Assembly (NCBI GenBank): GCA_003427395.1
Contig: BFEA01000371.1
Span: 1,522,968-1,560,904 of the forward strand
Direction of reading: 5' to 3'
From: Chara braunii
Lineage: Eukaryota; Streptophyta; Charophyceae; Charales; Characeae
Length of the DNA stretch: 37,937 nucleotides
In this document: piece after piece, positions 10,550 to 20,582 of the stretch
How positions within the stretch are numbered: position 1 is the stretch's first letter
How the letters are laid out: each line of letters opens with the position of its first letter
Translations under genes and position numbers: made by a program
The notes under the pieces: model-generated
The model's input: the letters and a program-made list of their open reading frames with translations, nothing else
What the model was told of the DNA's origin: nothing
The model's database searches: none

Positions 10550-10914
10550 AAGTGGTGGCGTTATTGGGGCCCAACGGTATGCGTGGACAGGTGTTTTGGG
10601 GTAATGCAATTGTCGGGGGCGGGCAGGTGGCAGGTCGGGGGTCGTGCCTCTTGAAGGAGCATCATGAAAGGCTGATGGGTGGGGCCATAGGGAGTCTAAG
10701 GGCGGGGGTCGAATTTTATTTATGTTTTGCCAGTTTGAGTGTTTGGGCACGTAGGGCCACGTGTCCGAGGCCCAACGCCCCTATTCCGTTTTTCGGAATT
10801 CAACGAGATATCCCCGTTTTTCTGTTAAACGAGATTCAATGGGGATCCCTGGGGCCGTTCAACGGGTTGAACGACGTTTAATTTCGTCCATTCTCCGTTG
10901 ATCGGACACACAGA

Positions 10915-11286
10915 ACTAAGTCCTTCTACTTAGAAACAATACTGAGTCTCAACGTAGATCCCCTCAGAAGAAAACACAGTAAGATTTGAGTCATTCAACT
11001 TAGAAATAATACTCAACTCTTATCTTTAAAACTTCAAAAAAAACAAGGAGCCCTGGCCATTCAACTTAGAAATATGTCGGAGCTCCGTTTAGAAACCTCC
11101 AAAAAAAGAAAGATAGACCAAGACATGCAACTTAGAAATAATGTTTGGCCTCCAAATCAAACAATGTACACCCCAAAGCAAAGTCACAACGACAAGACCA
11201 TTCAACTTAGAAACAATGTCTGACGCATAAGAAAGTAAGTCAAAGAAACAAAGCAATCAGACCATTCAACTTAGAAGCATGCTTGA
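10915..11286. repeat. array of six hairpins with a shared loop and varying stems
   Basis: The motif ATTCAACTTAGAAACAAT (variants with AAATAAT or GCAT) recurs six times at 63-75 base spacing. The DNA on either side of each copy differs but is complementary within each copy. Examples are 10986-10991 with 11011-11016, 11053-11057 with 11076-11080 plus an outer GGAGC/GCTCC, 11118-11124 with 11043-style partner 11143-11148, 11195-11198 with 11218-11221, and 11257-11262 with 11281-11286. In at least three copies an unpaired C sits just 5' of the AT(T)/A(A)T base of the loop. No coding frame crosses the array. It may be a structured RNA array or a tandem repeat selected for folding. No known RNA family is recognised. 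Confidence 0.65.
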
Positions 11287-11299
11287 CCCTTTTTTGTGA

Positions 11300-12810
11300 C
11301 CCAAAAATCTCAATCAATACTACCTTTCTTCCACCTCCCCCTACAATCATCCTCGTTATCTGATTTCAGACAACAAACCAAAGTTGGATTCAAACAAGCT
11401 TTTATTTTACTAAATTTGATTAAGTTGTAAAAAGAATCAAAACAAAACATAAGGTTGAAACACAGAATTCCTGAAAACCAGACAAAAAAAATGTATGGTT
11501 TGCACGAAATTTGTTGATAGTTTCTAAGAATACGATCTTTAGGCCTCTTGCGCGAGCAATATTCCACGTGATGTAAAATGACTAAAAAAATGAATAGAGA
11601 AATACTTTTTAAGAACCGTTGGAAGTGTGGAAGAAAAAGTAGGTGACTGAAAATCATTGCAAACACCGTATGCTTAGGAACCAAAATATTATATTTTTTG
11701 TTCTTTCGAAAGATCATACTTATAGTTCTGTAGGATGTGTAGCACGACAAAAGTTTTCAAGGACTTCGTGAACATGCAAAATTGTTATATTGTTTGTGAA
11801 TACATTTGCCCTAAAATATTCTCCTATGTCAAAGCGGATTTTTTTAATGATTTTTTTCAAACTTGCGTTTGATTAAAATTTTAAAAATGTCTCCAGATAA
11901 AAGTTGTTTGTATTATTATTTTACATAACATATATCTGAGTAGCACACCGAACATGTTCGGCGCCCCACCGAGAAACCAAAAATGTTCGGACGCTCGACC
12001 GAGCGGGAACCGAATGTGTTTGGTCGAGCACCAATCAGGGGGCTACCGAACGTGTTTTCGTGTGTGTGTGTGGTGTATGTCACTGTGTGAGGTGTGTGTG
12101 GGGTGTGTATGTGTGTGTGCGTGTGTGTAGTATATGTGTGTGTGTGTATGTGTGGATATGTTCAGGAGTGATGAGCAATGCCCCGCGGGGTCCCCCAACC
12201 CCTAGTATATATGTTTAAAAAAAAAAAAAAGCAAAAAATTAAAAAAAATAGAAATGTCCGGGCTCGGTCGATTTTGGGTCACGTTCGGGCTTGGTACGGA
12301 ACGTTCGGGTTTGGTCACCGAGCCCAAACGCGATGCTATGCAGACGTATATTTTTGGACGAGGTTTTCTTTTTTACTTCAAAATTGAATTATAGTTCTAT
12401 AAACTAGTTTTCTCATAGATTGGTTTTTGACTTAACTGTTGAAAGCGGCTTATAGTCTTATAAATGATTATTAAGTAAAACCATCGTTTTTAAAACTTTC
12501 AAGTTCGTATCACATACCTTAAATATTGTCTTGTTTGAGCTCTATTTTTTGCCATTCTCTTGAAAATGATGTATAGTCCTACGACATGATTTTGTTGGAA
12601 ATGATTTTCCTCCACTTTTTTAGGAACACTTGACTTTTTGTCCATTTTTTTGCATATTGTTTTGATAAATAATTAAAGACGTTTTTTTTTTTTTACAAAA
12701 TAACACTTTGATTGGTAAATATTCATTTTGTAAAAAAATGTGCGGTGATGTCATTTTGTCTGTTTTTCATGAATCCTGTGTTTTGCACGCATTGACAATC
12801 AAACTAGAGA
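11300..12810. other. AT-rich non-coding stretch with GTTCGG and TG repeats
   Basis: I see no believable gene; the 146-codon minus frame at 11310-11750 has AT-rich composition and no recognisable domain. Noted contents: the perfect palindrome CCGAACATGTTCGG (11948-11961) inside a GTTCGG cluster, an imperfect TG repeat (12058-12166), an A-rich tract (12210-12250), a second GTTCGG cluster (12255-12335), and four loosely similar TATAGTYCTA motifs near 11710, 12391, 12450 and 12570. Confidence 0.5.
12058..12166. repeat. imperfect (TG)n microsatellite
   Basis: GTGTGTGTG runs interrupted by GGTGTATG, CACTGTGTGAGG and GCGTG. Short and degenerate; no coding content. Confidence 0.85.
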
Positions 12811-12814
12811 GGTA

Positions 12815-12970
12815 TGTAATTAGTGGTAAAGTGGATTCCCACAAGCCATAGAAGATTACCTGACAACTCCCTGCCTCCAGAACTTATCCCGAGTCTCCGC
12901 AGAACTCTCGCAATCAGTGGGGGACCTCCCACATGGTCTTGCTGCGGTCTTGTGGGTTGCAATCCCACCT
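12815..12970 (+). repeat. possible tRNA-related short repeat with T-arm-like hairpin
   Basis: GTGGG-TTGCAAT-CCCAC (12952-12968) has the 5-bp stem and 7-base loop of a tRNA T arm, with TTGCAAT where TTCRANT is expected. About 130 bases upstream AGTGGTAAAGTGG resembles a D-arm/A-box, but the spacing is too long for a tRNA. Two other GTGG/CCCAC hairpins lie between (12831-12842 and 12917-12932). It could be a SINE remnant or just a set of related hairpins. Confidence 0.25.
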
Positions 12971-14350
12971 GACGTCTTCCTCTTTAAAATTATGTTAGAC
13001 TTTGAGTAAGAAAGACGAAAATAGGGGTTTTAGACGCTCGAGATACAAGTAAGGGATAAACTCAACTCGCGTGAGGGGACCTCGAAATTTCGAATCGCCA
13101 GGGGCCCCCGCAATGGTGGCCAAAACTCGTAGCTCACAGCCAAAACTGAGACTATAGGAAGAATAGTAGTTTTTTCAAAGACTCCAACATTGCAGCAGCT
13201 CCGCAACACTTGCTGACCGCCGCCCAACTCACAGTACACTAATCGTCCCGATGAAATTGGAACTATGCGACCTTACACAACCGTGTCCAAATGGTGCACA
13301 CCCTTTTTGCTCTATCTGAACACGCGCATTAACATCACTGCATTGTTCAATGGTCATAGCAATAATGCATTTCATGTCCCACCGCTCCTCTACATTAGCA
13401 ACAACAACATTTTGCTGTTGTTTGAATCCGACAACAACAACAACCCGCGATAACTATGTAGCAGAAAGCACAATGATGATACTAGACTTTACATAGTAGT
13501 ACCAACTGCCGGCCTCAGCAAGCACACACACGACTTCAAGACCATAAAAAAAAAAACTGTAGTGACTTTGGTAGTAAGTGGCACAACAAGTGACAACAGG
13601 TCCAAGATGGGAAGCAAAAAAAAAAAAACAAATAAAGTACAAACTGCAACTGCAACTGCTTAAACTGTGTGACCACAAACAAAGCGTTTTATTAGACTTT
13701 CGCCCTTATACCCAAGTCCAACGAATAATCTGCACAACAACATTAATACAAGTCTCGAGTCACCACATTCTCTCAATTTCTTTGGCCTCATCGTGCTCAT
13801 GCATAATTCACCTTTTATCTTGTTTCATCAGTTATGTACACACTCATGTCCCTCACAGCATATCATGACAGGAGGGCGACACACCTACGAGCGAGCTACA
13901 TTGAGTGAAGGACCAACTAATGCACCCCCGATCAGATGAGAAAAAAAAAAAAAGAAAAAAAAAAAGAAACAATAGAACAAATAAAATAAAAGAGAATCAA
14001 ATTCTTCCTTTTTCCCTGCTTCTCTACCTTCGTCAGTAGACTCCAACGTGCAAACGTCCCTATCGGTCAAACGTGGTTAGATACATATAGATGAGGCGAA
14101 TCAAACCGCTGGGTCGACTCCTTCAGGGTAGGTGCGCACAACAATGCCCCTGATAATCGCCAGGATGGAGGCGAGCACCGTGGTGAAGTGAACTGCTCTC
14201 ACCTTCTTCATCAGACTTCTCACTCCCTTCTTCTTCAACTATCCTAACACCACAACTGACACTACCACTGTACTCAACTATCCGAGAAACTTCGGAGTCA
14301 GACTTTAGTTCACTAAAAACCGTAAGGGAACGAGCAAATAAAGTAAAGTA
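12971..14350. other. non-coding stretch, nothing recognised
   Basis: Several short open frames exist but none has a recognisable domain, start context or splice signals. A-rich tracts occur at about 13548-13558, 13617-13630 and 13940-13970. I see no mobile-element ends here. Confidence 0.45.
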
Positions 14351-14351
14351 G

Positions 14352-14815
14352 TATCGAGTAGAGTAGAGTAGAGTGAGTAACATAAAATACAGTAGATTAA
14401 AGATTAGTTGAGTGTAGTAGAGTAGAGTAGGGAAGAGTAAAGTAAAGTATAGTAGACTAGCATAGCGTAGAGTAGAGTAGAGTAAAGTCGGGTCGAGTAC
14501 AGTCGAGTAGAGTCGAGTGTAGAAGAGTAGAGTAGAGCAAAGTAGTATAGAGGGGAGTGAACTAGAGTACAGAAAAATGGAGTGGAGTGGAGTGGAGTGG
14601 AGGATAGTAGACTAGAGTGGTAGATAAGAGTATCCGAACATAGAGTACAATACAGTAGAGTACAAAATAGTGTAGTATAGTAAAGTAGAGTAGAGTATAA
14701 TACTATAAAGTAAAGTAGAGTAGAGTATAATACTATAAAGTAAAGTAGAGTAGAGTAGAGTAGCGTAGCTTGTAGTAGTGTAGCATACAATACAGTAGAG
14801 TCGAGTCGCGTTGTC
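14352..14815. repeat. degenerate AGAGT/AGTAG pentanucleotide satellite
   Basis: GTAGA/AGAGT pentamers recur for about 460 bases, with variants such as AAAGT, CGAGT and GGAGT. A roughly 31-base unit (AGTAAAGTAGAGTAGAGTAT...) is duplicated near 14680-14745. The long Tyr/Leu/Ser minus-strand frame is a product of the repeat and is not a gene. Confidence 0.9.
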
Positions 14816-15310
14816 GGAGCAAACACGCTTACAAGGGTATCTGCTCAGGTTTTTAAATTTCGGATGTTGTCCGACTTTTTCGATGAATTGAGATACTTGA
14901 TGAGATTGACGTCTGCCAGAAGTTTATTCAGACCAGCGTATGATCGAGAGGACTATAACTTTTCTGAACCGGATGCTTGTGACGTCCGAGAAATGGCGGT
15001 AATCGGTAGGTGACCAGTCATACGCGAATTCTAGCAGGGTCGCGGAGGCACACGGTTACGGGAATGCTAAAGCGAAGGACCTATCCTACCTAAAATAATG
15101 ACAGCCACGTCATTCAGCGCCTAGGTACATTGAAGAGAGCAGTTGCGTAAGATATAGGGCCGCGACATAGAAGAAAGGGGATACCTATTTGTTTATTTTG
15201 GGACCTGCGGAGTCCGATATTTACGTCAGGGGTCGGGAGAAACGGTGGCGAGGCCTGCCTGGTTGGGTGGCCGCTCAGGCTGTTGATAGGTAGCCGGCCA
15301 TGAAAAAAGG
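14816..15310. other. non-coding stretch, nothing recognised
   Basis: No gene, RNA or repeat could be supported between the pentanucleotide satellite and the 33-bp tandem repeat. Confidence 0.4.
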
Positions 15311-15379
15311 GGCAGGCAGGCAAAACCTGCCTAGCCATAGGTGGGCGGGCAGGCAAAGCTTGCCCGACCATAGGTGGGC
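15311..15379. repeat. two-copy 33-bp tandem repeat with internal dyads
   Basis: GGCAGGCAAA begins two consecutive 33-base units (15315 and 15348), each ending in CCATAGGTGGGC. Inside, GCAGG/CCTGC and GGCAAGC-type arms are self-complementary, so each unit could fold. Confidence 0.7.
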
Positions 15380-15508
15380 AGCCTACTAGGGAAAGCCTTC
15401 ATATAGAAGGGTTACTCTTGTTATACCACGAGCAGGAGATAGCCTAGTAGGATAAAGTATTGGAATGCCACCCTAAAAAACCAGGGATCGAAACCAAACT
15501 GTCACCGG

Positions 15509-15541
15509 GCTAACTCCTTTCGACGAAGGAGTAGCCTAGGG
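15509..15541. repeat. hairpin GGCTAACTCCTT / AAGGAGTAGCC
   Basis: An 11-bp stem with one bulged A around a TCGACG-type loop. It lies about 20 bases from CCAGGGATCGAAACC (15481-15495), which on the minus strand resembles a B-box followed by a T6 tract (15473-15478). It could belong to a Pol III-derived repeat on the minus strand. Confidence 0.35.
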
Positions 15542-15690
15542 CTCAATCACGACGCGAGTGATATCGACTGCATGATCGTTAAGATCACATGACCGAGATT
15601 AGGCGCACCACATTGAGATGGGTTTGGCCCGTGTGCACGGATGACACGCATACCAAATCCAGAAATGGTCCAAATGTTCCGAGTCCTTCG

Positions 15691-15753
15691 GGAGTCGAAC
15701 TCAGGTCTGCAATGCGGGGGGTTACGTGCAACGTGACCGTTGGCTTGAGGCCA
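15691..15753 (-). repeat. tRNA-derived SINE or tRNA pseudogene (A and B boxes)
   Basis: On the minus strand TGGCCTCAAGCCAACGG (15753-15737) fits a Pol III A-box, and GAGTTCGACTCC (15702-15691) fits a B-box. The 34 bases between them match the spacing in a tRNA gene. The cloverleaf is poor: the T stem has a mismatch and no good D stem forms, so this is not a functional tRNA. A 5-base acceptor-like match (TCCGA/TCGGA) survives. SINE origin is the likeliest reading. Confidence 0.4.
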
Positions 15754-15782
15754 TCGGAGTTAAAAAGAAAAAGAAAAAAAAG

Positions 15783-16067
15783 GGATAATTTGTTAAATAC
15801 CCCTATAAGCTGAGATATATGCAAAAATGCCCCTAAAATAAATAGGTAGAGCGGAATACCCCTCTTACACAAAAAATGCTTTGCGAAATGCCCCTCGCGT
15901 TGGTTGGACCTGTCATCTTTGCAAAATACCCCTACCGGGTACTGTCCATGTTTGCAAAATGTCCCAGTACAACTTTTCCCAGGCCCTTAGTATTTATTTT
16001 CACCCCTAGGGCCCTAGTGGCCCAGGTCACCTTTGCGTTTTGCCCCCTCGCTGTGTGTTTGTGCGTG

Positions 16068-16143
<76 letters not shown>

Positions 16144-16398
16144 GGAGCTGGAGATGGAGAACCTCACCTACGGATCTGGGTATTGCCCAAAGTTGCCTAC
16201 CTGGTATGGAGGGCAACCGGGTAAAACACGGTGCAGGCCAAGGCCCCAACTACGTGGTCCAGGTTGCAAAGTTGCACATGGGCCTGACAGGTGCAAAACG
16301 CAAAGAATTGGGCCCAAAAGGGCATTCTGCTCTACCCAGATCTTTTAGGGGCATTTTGACACATATCTCAACTTATAGGGGTATTTTGCAAATTATCC
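15783..16398. mobile_element. 616-bp MITE with 56-bp terminal inverted repeats
   Basis: The left end (15783-15837), starting GGATAATTTGTTAAATACCC, is the reverse complement of the right end (16343-16398) apart from a few mismatches. The motif AATACCCCT/AATGCCCCT/GCAAAATGTCCC recurs six or more times between them (15797, 15830, 15857, 15888, 15926, 15952), as subterminal repeats do. A (GA)n tract occupies the middle. There is no transposase, so it is non-autonomous. Both flanks are A-rich, which hides any target duplication; the superfamily is not determined. Confidence 0.85.
16071..16138. repeat. (GA)n microsatellite inside the MITE
   Basis: A 68-base near-perfect GA run. It is flanked by GTGCGTGTGC and GGAGGAGCTG, close to the flanks of the tract at 3391-3455. 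Confidence 0.95.
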
Positions 16399-16584
16399 TT
16401 AAAAAAAAACAAAAACAAATATATATATAAAAAAAGAGAATCTAACTAAAATGCTGCGCCAGATGGAGCGCAGGGAAGTGGCAGGGACTTGCAGTTCCCC
16501 CAAAAAAGGACAGCACAATACTATAATGACAAAAAAAAAGGCCTGAAAGGCCATCCTGTCCAGATTCGACAGGTAATTGAATTG

Positions 16585-16816
16585 GTTGGGCTTAAACCAC
16601 CAGTACCTCGCTCAGCTATTGAATCCGAGCCTCTTAGCACGCTGCGCGCCAAGTCCTGCCGAACCGCAGTCACAATTTTCTTTTTCGTTTTGCCTGCGGC
16701 CTCCAGCCAATGCGGTCCGGCAGGCCGAAGCCCAAATGGCGCGGCGCATATACGGGAAGCGCCGCGGCGGATAGCTTGGCCAGGTACTGGTGGTTTAAAC
16801 CACTAGTACTTGGCCC
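16585..16816. mobile_element. small inverted-repeat element (MITE-like), about 230 bp
   Basis: GCTTAAACCACCAGTACCT (about 16589-16607) is inverted at 16782-16800 as AGGTACTGGTGGTTTAAAC, 17 of 19 bases matching. The right end is itself a 38-base near-perfect palindrome centred at 16796/16797 (GGCCAGGTACTGG ... CTAGTACTTGGCC, 16778-16815). No coding content. Target duplications were not identified. Confidence 0.6.
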
Positions 16817-16819
16817 ATA

Positions 16820-17500
16820 CATTGACCGCGGGGCTTTCCCGTCGCCGCGATTTGTGGGGTTCGGCAAAGGCTTGGCATGACAATGGGGGAGGGAGCTGGT
16901 GGCCCCACGGAAACGGGGCAGAAGGACTGAAAGATGTCCTGGTGGTGTGCAATGTAGAAACGTGTGGGAGGGAAAGACAGAAAAGAAAAGGAACGGGAAC
17001 GTGAGAAAAGAGAAATTGAGAGTCCTTTTTCTTTCCTTTTTTTTTTTTTGAAGCATACTCTTTTCTTTTTTTTAATTTTTTCTTTTTCGTTCCTGATGAG
17101 TGTCTGCCAGCCCTTCCATCTTCAGGTCTTTACTGTATCGTTTCTCGGTTCACTTCTGCGCCGTGGCGGATGAATTGAAGTGCAATCACCGTCAGAGATT
17201 GGTTTCCCTTTTCGCCCCTTTTTCTTTTTTTTTTCCTTATTTGAGAAAAAGATCCTTGGCAGTTTGTAATCTGACTCCCCGGCACTAGCCGGGGGCTTTG
17301 CGGCTGGACGGATAGCGCACTCTCGCGCCGTTCCGAATCGGAGCTTGATGAAGGAGCCCACGTTAGGGTTTCGGAGTAACTGTTTCGCCGCCATCTCCGC
17401 CATCGTCGACGGAGAGCGGGACTCCCACATTCGTATGGTCATACGGATCGGCTAGGGCCGAAAAAGGGTCTATCGAAGCAGCCCATAGACGGGTAGGTAG
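16820..17500. other. gene-free stretch with poly-T tracts; possible minus-strand first exon
   Basis: The minus strand from 17442 to about 17270 has an ATG-led open frame (MAEMAAKQLLRNPNVGSFIK near its start) whose 5' part includes AAACCCTAA, a motif frequent near plant transcription starts. The frame runs into a poly-A/T region and no clear donor was found. It may be the first exon of an unrecognised gene. Poly-T tracts at 17036-17050 and 17220-17240 dominate the rest. Confidence 0.25.
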
Positions 17501-19016
17501 ATCAAGGTAATAATGAATGAAATCTAAAAACAGCAAGTTAGTGAGGGAAGGAGGTTGGAGAGATGGACGTGCAAGTCACGAGAGATCAGACATGGCGGTA
17601 GGAATTGGTCGATTAGATGGGGGGTCCTGGTCCGCCATCACCAATAAGCACGGCCCAAGTATCGAGGAGCAGGGAGTGAGCTTGAGCCCAGAAACGTCTG
17701 CCAATATCTCTTACCTTTGGCGGGGGACGGAATGAGGCTCTTGATCTCTACTCTCGGGAGACATCCTCTCTCCGCCCCAGCACACGATGCAATCTTGAGG
17801 TAAGTCGAGTATGAGGTGGCGGGAATGCGGAAGTTAAAGTGGTGATTAAGGGAGGGAAGGCAGGAGCCGGAGTAGTACATGGAAAATGGTATAGGTCGGG
17901 GGAGGCGACCCCGTCGGCAGGAGGGCCAGCACGGTTGAACCACTATGAAGAGGCGGTAAGTTTAGAGTAAGGCCTTGGGAGATGGCCGGGCAGTGAGTCA
18001 AGAGTCGTATGCGAAGAAGCGGGGCCGCGTATACATGGCGGGACCAAGACAAGAGAGTAGTCGATCTCTCCCCTCGTCCCTCTCTGCTACCGACAACCAC
18101 CCGTAGAGAGCTCCCCGGACAAGGAAGCTCTTCGTCGTCGTCTACGAGAGCATCGACATCAGCGACCAGGGAGTGCGCATTACTCAAAGCTGATGAAGAG
18201 GGGTGCAGAGACGGCCTCAGATCGGAGCGAATAGGCTACAGTGCACAAACTGGAGAACTGAGGAGTCCGACCTATAAGATGTAGGAGCGCCCGCCACGTC
18301 AGCATCCGTCTGGAGCGCTCTCCCCCGCGAGCTTGGGTAGGAAGTCGTCTGCCCTTCTTCTTGAGTTGTCATCAACCTACCAAGAGAACCACGAGGAGGC
18401 CCGTTCGTTCTTAGGATGAGATCGGCGGTGGGTAGTGGAGTCGGCGTAATCCAATGTGGACCTGGATAAATCTTGGTCGTTGGGCTCTGTTAGTCGAGCA
18501 CTGGAGATGATACTAGGCTCAGTTCTATCGCTCACTGCTTTGGAAGCAGGATCGGCCGCCACATCATCCTTCGCCTCTATCGCTACTTCCCTAAGTGCCG
18601 TAGGGGGAAGTAGTCTGGTAAGCCACTTCCTCTCTCCCGCTCCAAGCCTTGGGTCGCTCCATTGCTCTACCTTCTCCTCCGTTGGGTTCTTGCCGGGTTT
18701 CTCACCCCCCCTACTCTCCTGTCACAAGTGGGTAGAGTAGGTTTTATGCCGTCGGTTTGTCAGTCTTACTTCCTCAACCATAAACCACAGGGGGGGAAAT
18801 GAGGAAGGGTCATGTGGAGGAGGGAGGTCAGATCTGAGTACGTGGGACGTGGGGCAGCGAATCATAAAACGCCTCCCATCGGTAAGGGGTGGGTAAGAGG
18901 AGCCGTCATAATAGAAGCTAGGGTGGGGAGATGATAACCTTGTTCAAAAGTCGTTCACTCCCGATATCCCCTCACCCCGGAGCACTCTTTTGCTTTCCCC
19001 TTCCGCCCAAGTTAGA
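17501..19016. other. stretch without a recognisable gene
   Basis: Mixed-composition DNA with several medium open frames on both strands, none with a known domain. GAG|GTAAGT at 17797-17805 (plus) and AAAG|GTAAGAG at about 17719-17710 (minus) match donor consensus and hint at unannotated exons, but no coding sequence next to them could be supported. Confidence 0.3.
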
Positions 19017-19185
19017 GGGAGAGTGAGAAGAGAGGGGGAAAGGAAGTGAGAGAGGGAGAGAGGGAGAGGAGAGAATTATCAGGCTGAACAGGAATTGTGA
19101 TAGCGGAGGAGGGAGAGAGGGAGAGAGAAAAAGAGAGGGAGGGAGAGGAAGAGAGAGAAAAGGGAGTAAAAGGGGAAGAGTGCGT
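19017..19185. repeat. purine-rich dispersed repeat, copy 1
   Basis: GA-rich DNA with a distinctive internal phrase around GAATTATCAGGCTGAACAGG and ATTGTGATAGCGGAGG. It aligns along its whole length with 20583-20752. The shared non-repetitive core rules out simple GA microsatellite coincidence. Confidence 0.75.
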
Positions 19186-19712
19186 TTTGAGTCCTCTCAT
19201 TCCGGTTCACCTGTTCCTCTCACAATCAGGTATGGGGGTTCATGTCGCGAGGTGGTAGGTTCTGCTTGCTGCCCCACATCATCCCTTCCTTTATCTCTCC
19301 CTTGGCAACCCTCCCCTGATGTTCCTCCTCCGTCTAAGCTTCCCTGAAGCTTGGCGCTGATTTCTAAGTGACAAAAAATTTCATGATGACTCGCGGGCTG
19401 ACGATCGAAATTTCCAAAAGCTCAAAGTCCTTCTTTTGCTTCTGAAAATCTTCAAATTATGCCCGCCCCCCTGCCCCCCCCCTCGAGGATCTTCTTCCCA
19501 CTTGGCACCCCGATGCCCTCGCCGAACCTTGCCGGCGGATGAACCATACATTCTGTAATCTACCCGAATGTGAACCCTTCACCCTCCATCTTGCAAGTGG
19601 TAGCTGGAGGATGCCCTGGGACGTCACTCATCAGGCTGTAGTATTTAGAGTAAGAGAAAGGGGTAAATGGTTGGCTCTCCGATTAACATCCGTGTTTCCC
19701 TGATTGTATTAA
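19186..19712. other. stretch without a recognisable gene
   Basis: No supported gene or element between the first purine-rich copy and the small Cys-rich frame. Confidence 0.35.
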
Positions 19713-19862
19713 GGTTATCGGGCATGCTGTCCCAATTGTAAATCTCGGTTAGAGTCCTTACCTACCCTCCAAGACACACTACGAGAGCTCCAAGCGGCCC
19801 TCAGTGGGGAAAAGTGTTTGGTTTGCGGATGCGATGATGTAATGCATTATGGGTCTGAATAG
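19713..19862 (+). other. small Cys-rich open frame, possible terminal exon
   Basis: A 49-codon frame carries two C-x2-C pairs: CCPNCKSRLESL near the start and CLVCGCDD about 30 residues later, ending at TAG. A TAA lies directly upstream in frame, and the preceding TTAAG could serve as a splice acceptor. The Cys spacing suggests a zinc-binding fold. Family unknown; it may also be chance. Confidence 0.3.
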
Positions 19863-20582
19863 TTATCTCTTTGCCTAGCTTTCGCGTGGGGGGCTACTAG
19901 CCGGACACTGGGGAGGGTGTCAAGATTTACCCTCTTCGTTCTTCCTTTTCCGAAGAAGGATCTGCTTGCTGTGATCTACAAAGACCTCGGGAGCTATGGG
20001 AGGATAGGAGGAGGTTAAGGGTAGGCTCAAGATCAGTCGTCACCTTTTAGTTGGATGGCCAACCGAGGTTAGGGAGGTTACACATGGATCGTTGCCACTA
20101 TTGGTCCTCCCTGTTTGGCTATCCTTCTTGCACCCTCAGGTGTTCGTTGCTCATTGAAGGGCTCGGTTCGAGGGTCTTTAAGGGTAGATAAGTATACCTG
20201 GTATGTGTTACCTCCAGTTAAGCGTTTTTTGAGTTGGCATCTAGCTACAAAAAATTCGAAAAGGGAGCCCCATTGCCCGATTGGAAAATGGTTGCTTGGT
20301 GACCGGGATGGCGAAATTTGTACCATAATTGGATCGTATTGTCTCCACTTACCTCACTCGGTCGATTCTTACTAGTCGAACACTGAGGTTGGTGTTAAAT
20401 ATGGGTCTCTCGCCTAACCCCGGGGAGTTTGCTCGTCGAGAGCAATAGGCGGTGAAAAAGACTCAAGGGGTTAAAAAGAAGGAAAGGAAGGAGAGAGAGG
20501 GAGAGAGGGAGCGAGGAAGAGAAAGGGAGTGAGAGGGGGGGAGAGAGAGAGGGGGAGAAAGAGGGGAAGAGAGTGATTAAGA
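19863..20582. other. stretch with one unrecognised open frame
   Basis: A plus frame at 20115-20375 (86 codons, containing HCPIGKWLLGDRDGE) has natural-looking composition but no known domain. ACTAGCCGGACACTG (about 19889) and ACTAGTCGAACACTG (about 20371) are related, with similar DNA for about 35 bases after each, indicating a diverged duplication. No splice sites were resolved. Confidence 0.25.

Larger units (their letters stand above)
3564..10882 (+). mobile_element. hAT DNA transposon, decayed, about 7.3 kb (boundaries tentative)
   Basis: The transposase remnant and its tail are flanked by similar TTCAACG-type motif clusters (3600-3670 and 10798-10882), which I take as the subterminal regions. 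The right part also contains a 250-bp palindrome and the 249-base N gap, so the 3' boundary is uncertain. The unusually large size comes from the long tail, the nad1 insertion and the palindrome. Confidence 0.4.

Noticed and set aside
10915-11286. CRISPR array (short repeats with unique spacers)
   Set aside because: The repeats are imperfect, the spacers pair with each other around each repeat, there are no cas genes, and the surroundings are eukaryotic.
11310-11750. 146-codon minus-strand frame
   Set aside because: AT-rich, no family, no start or splice context; length expected by chance for this composition is not excluded.
14404-14826. 140-codon minus-strand frame rich in Leu/Tyr/Ser
   Set aside because: Direct translation of the AGAGT pentamer satellite.
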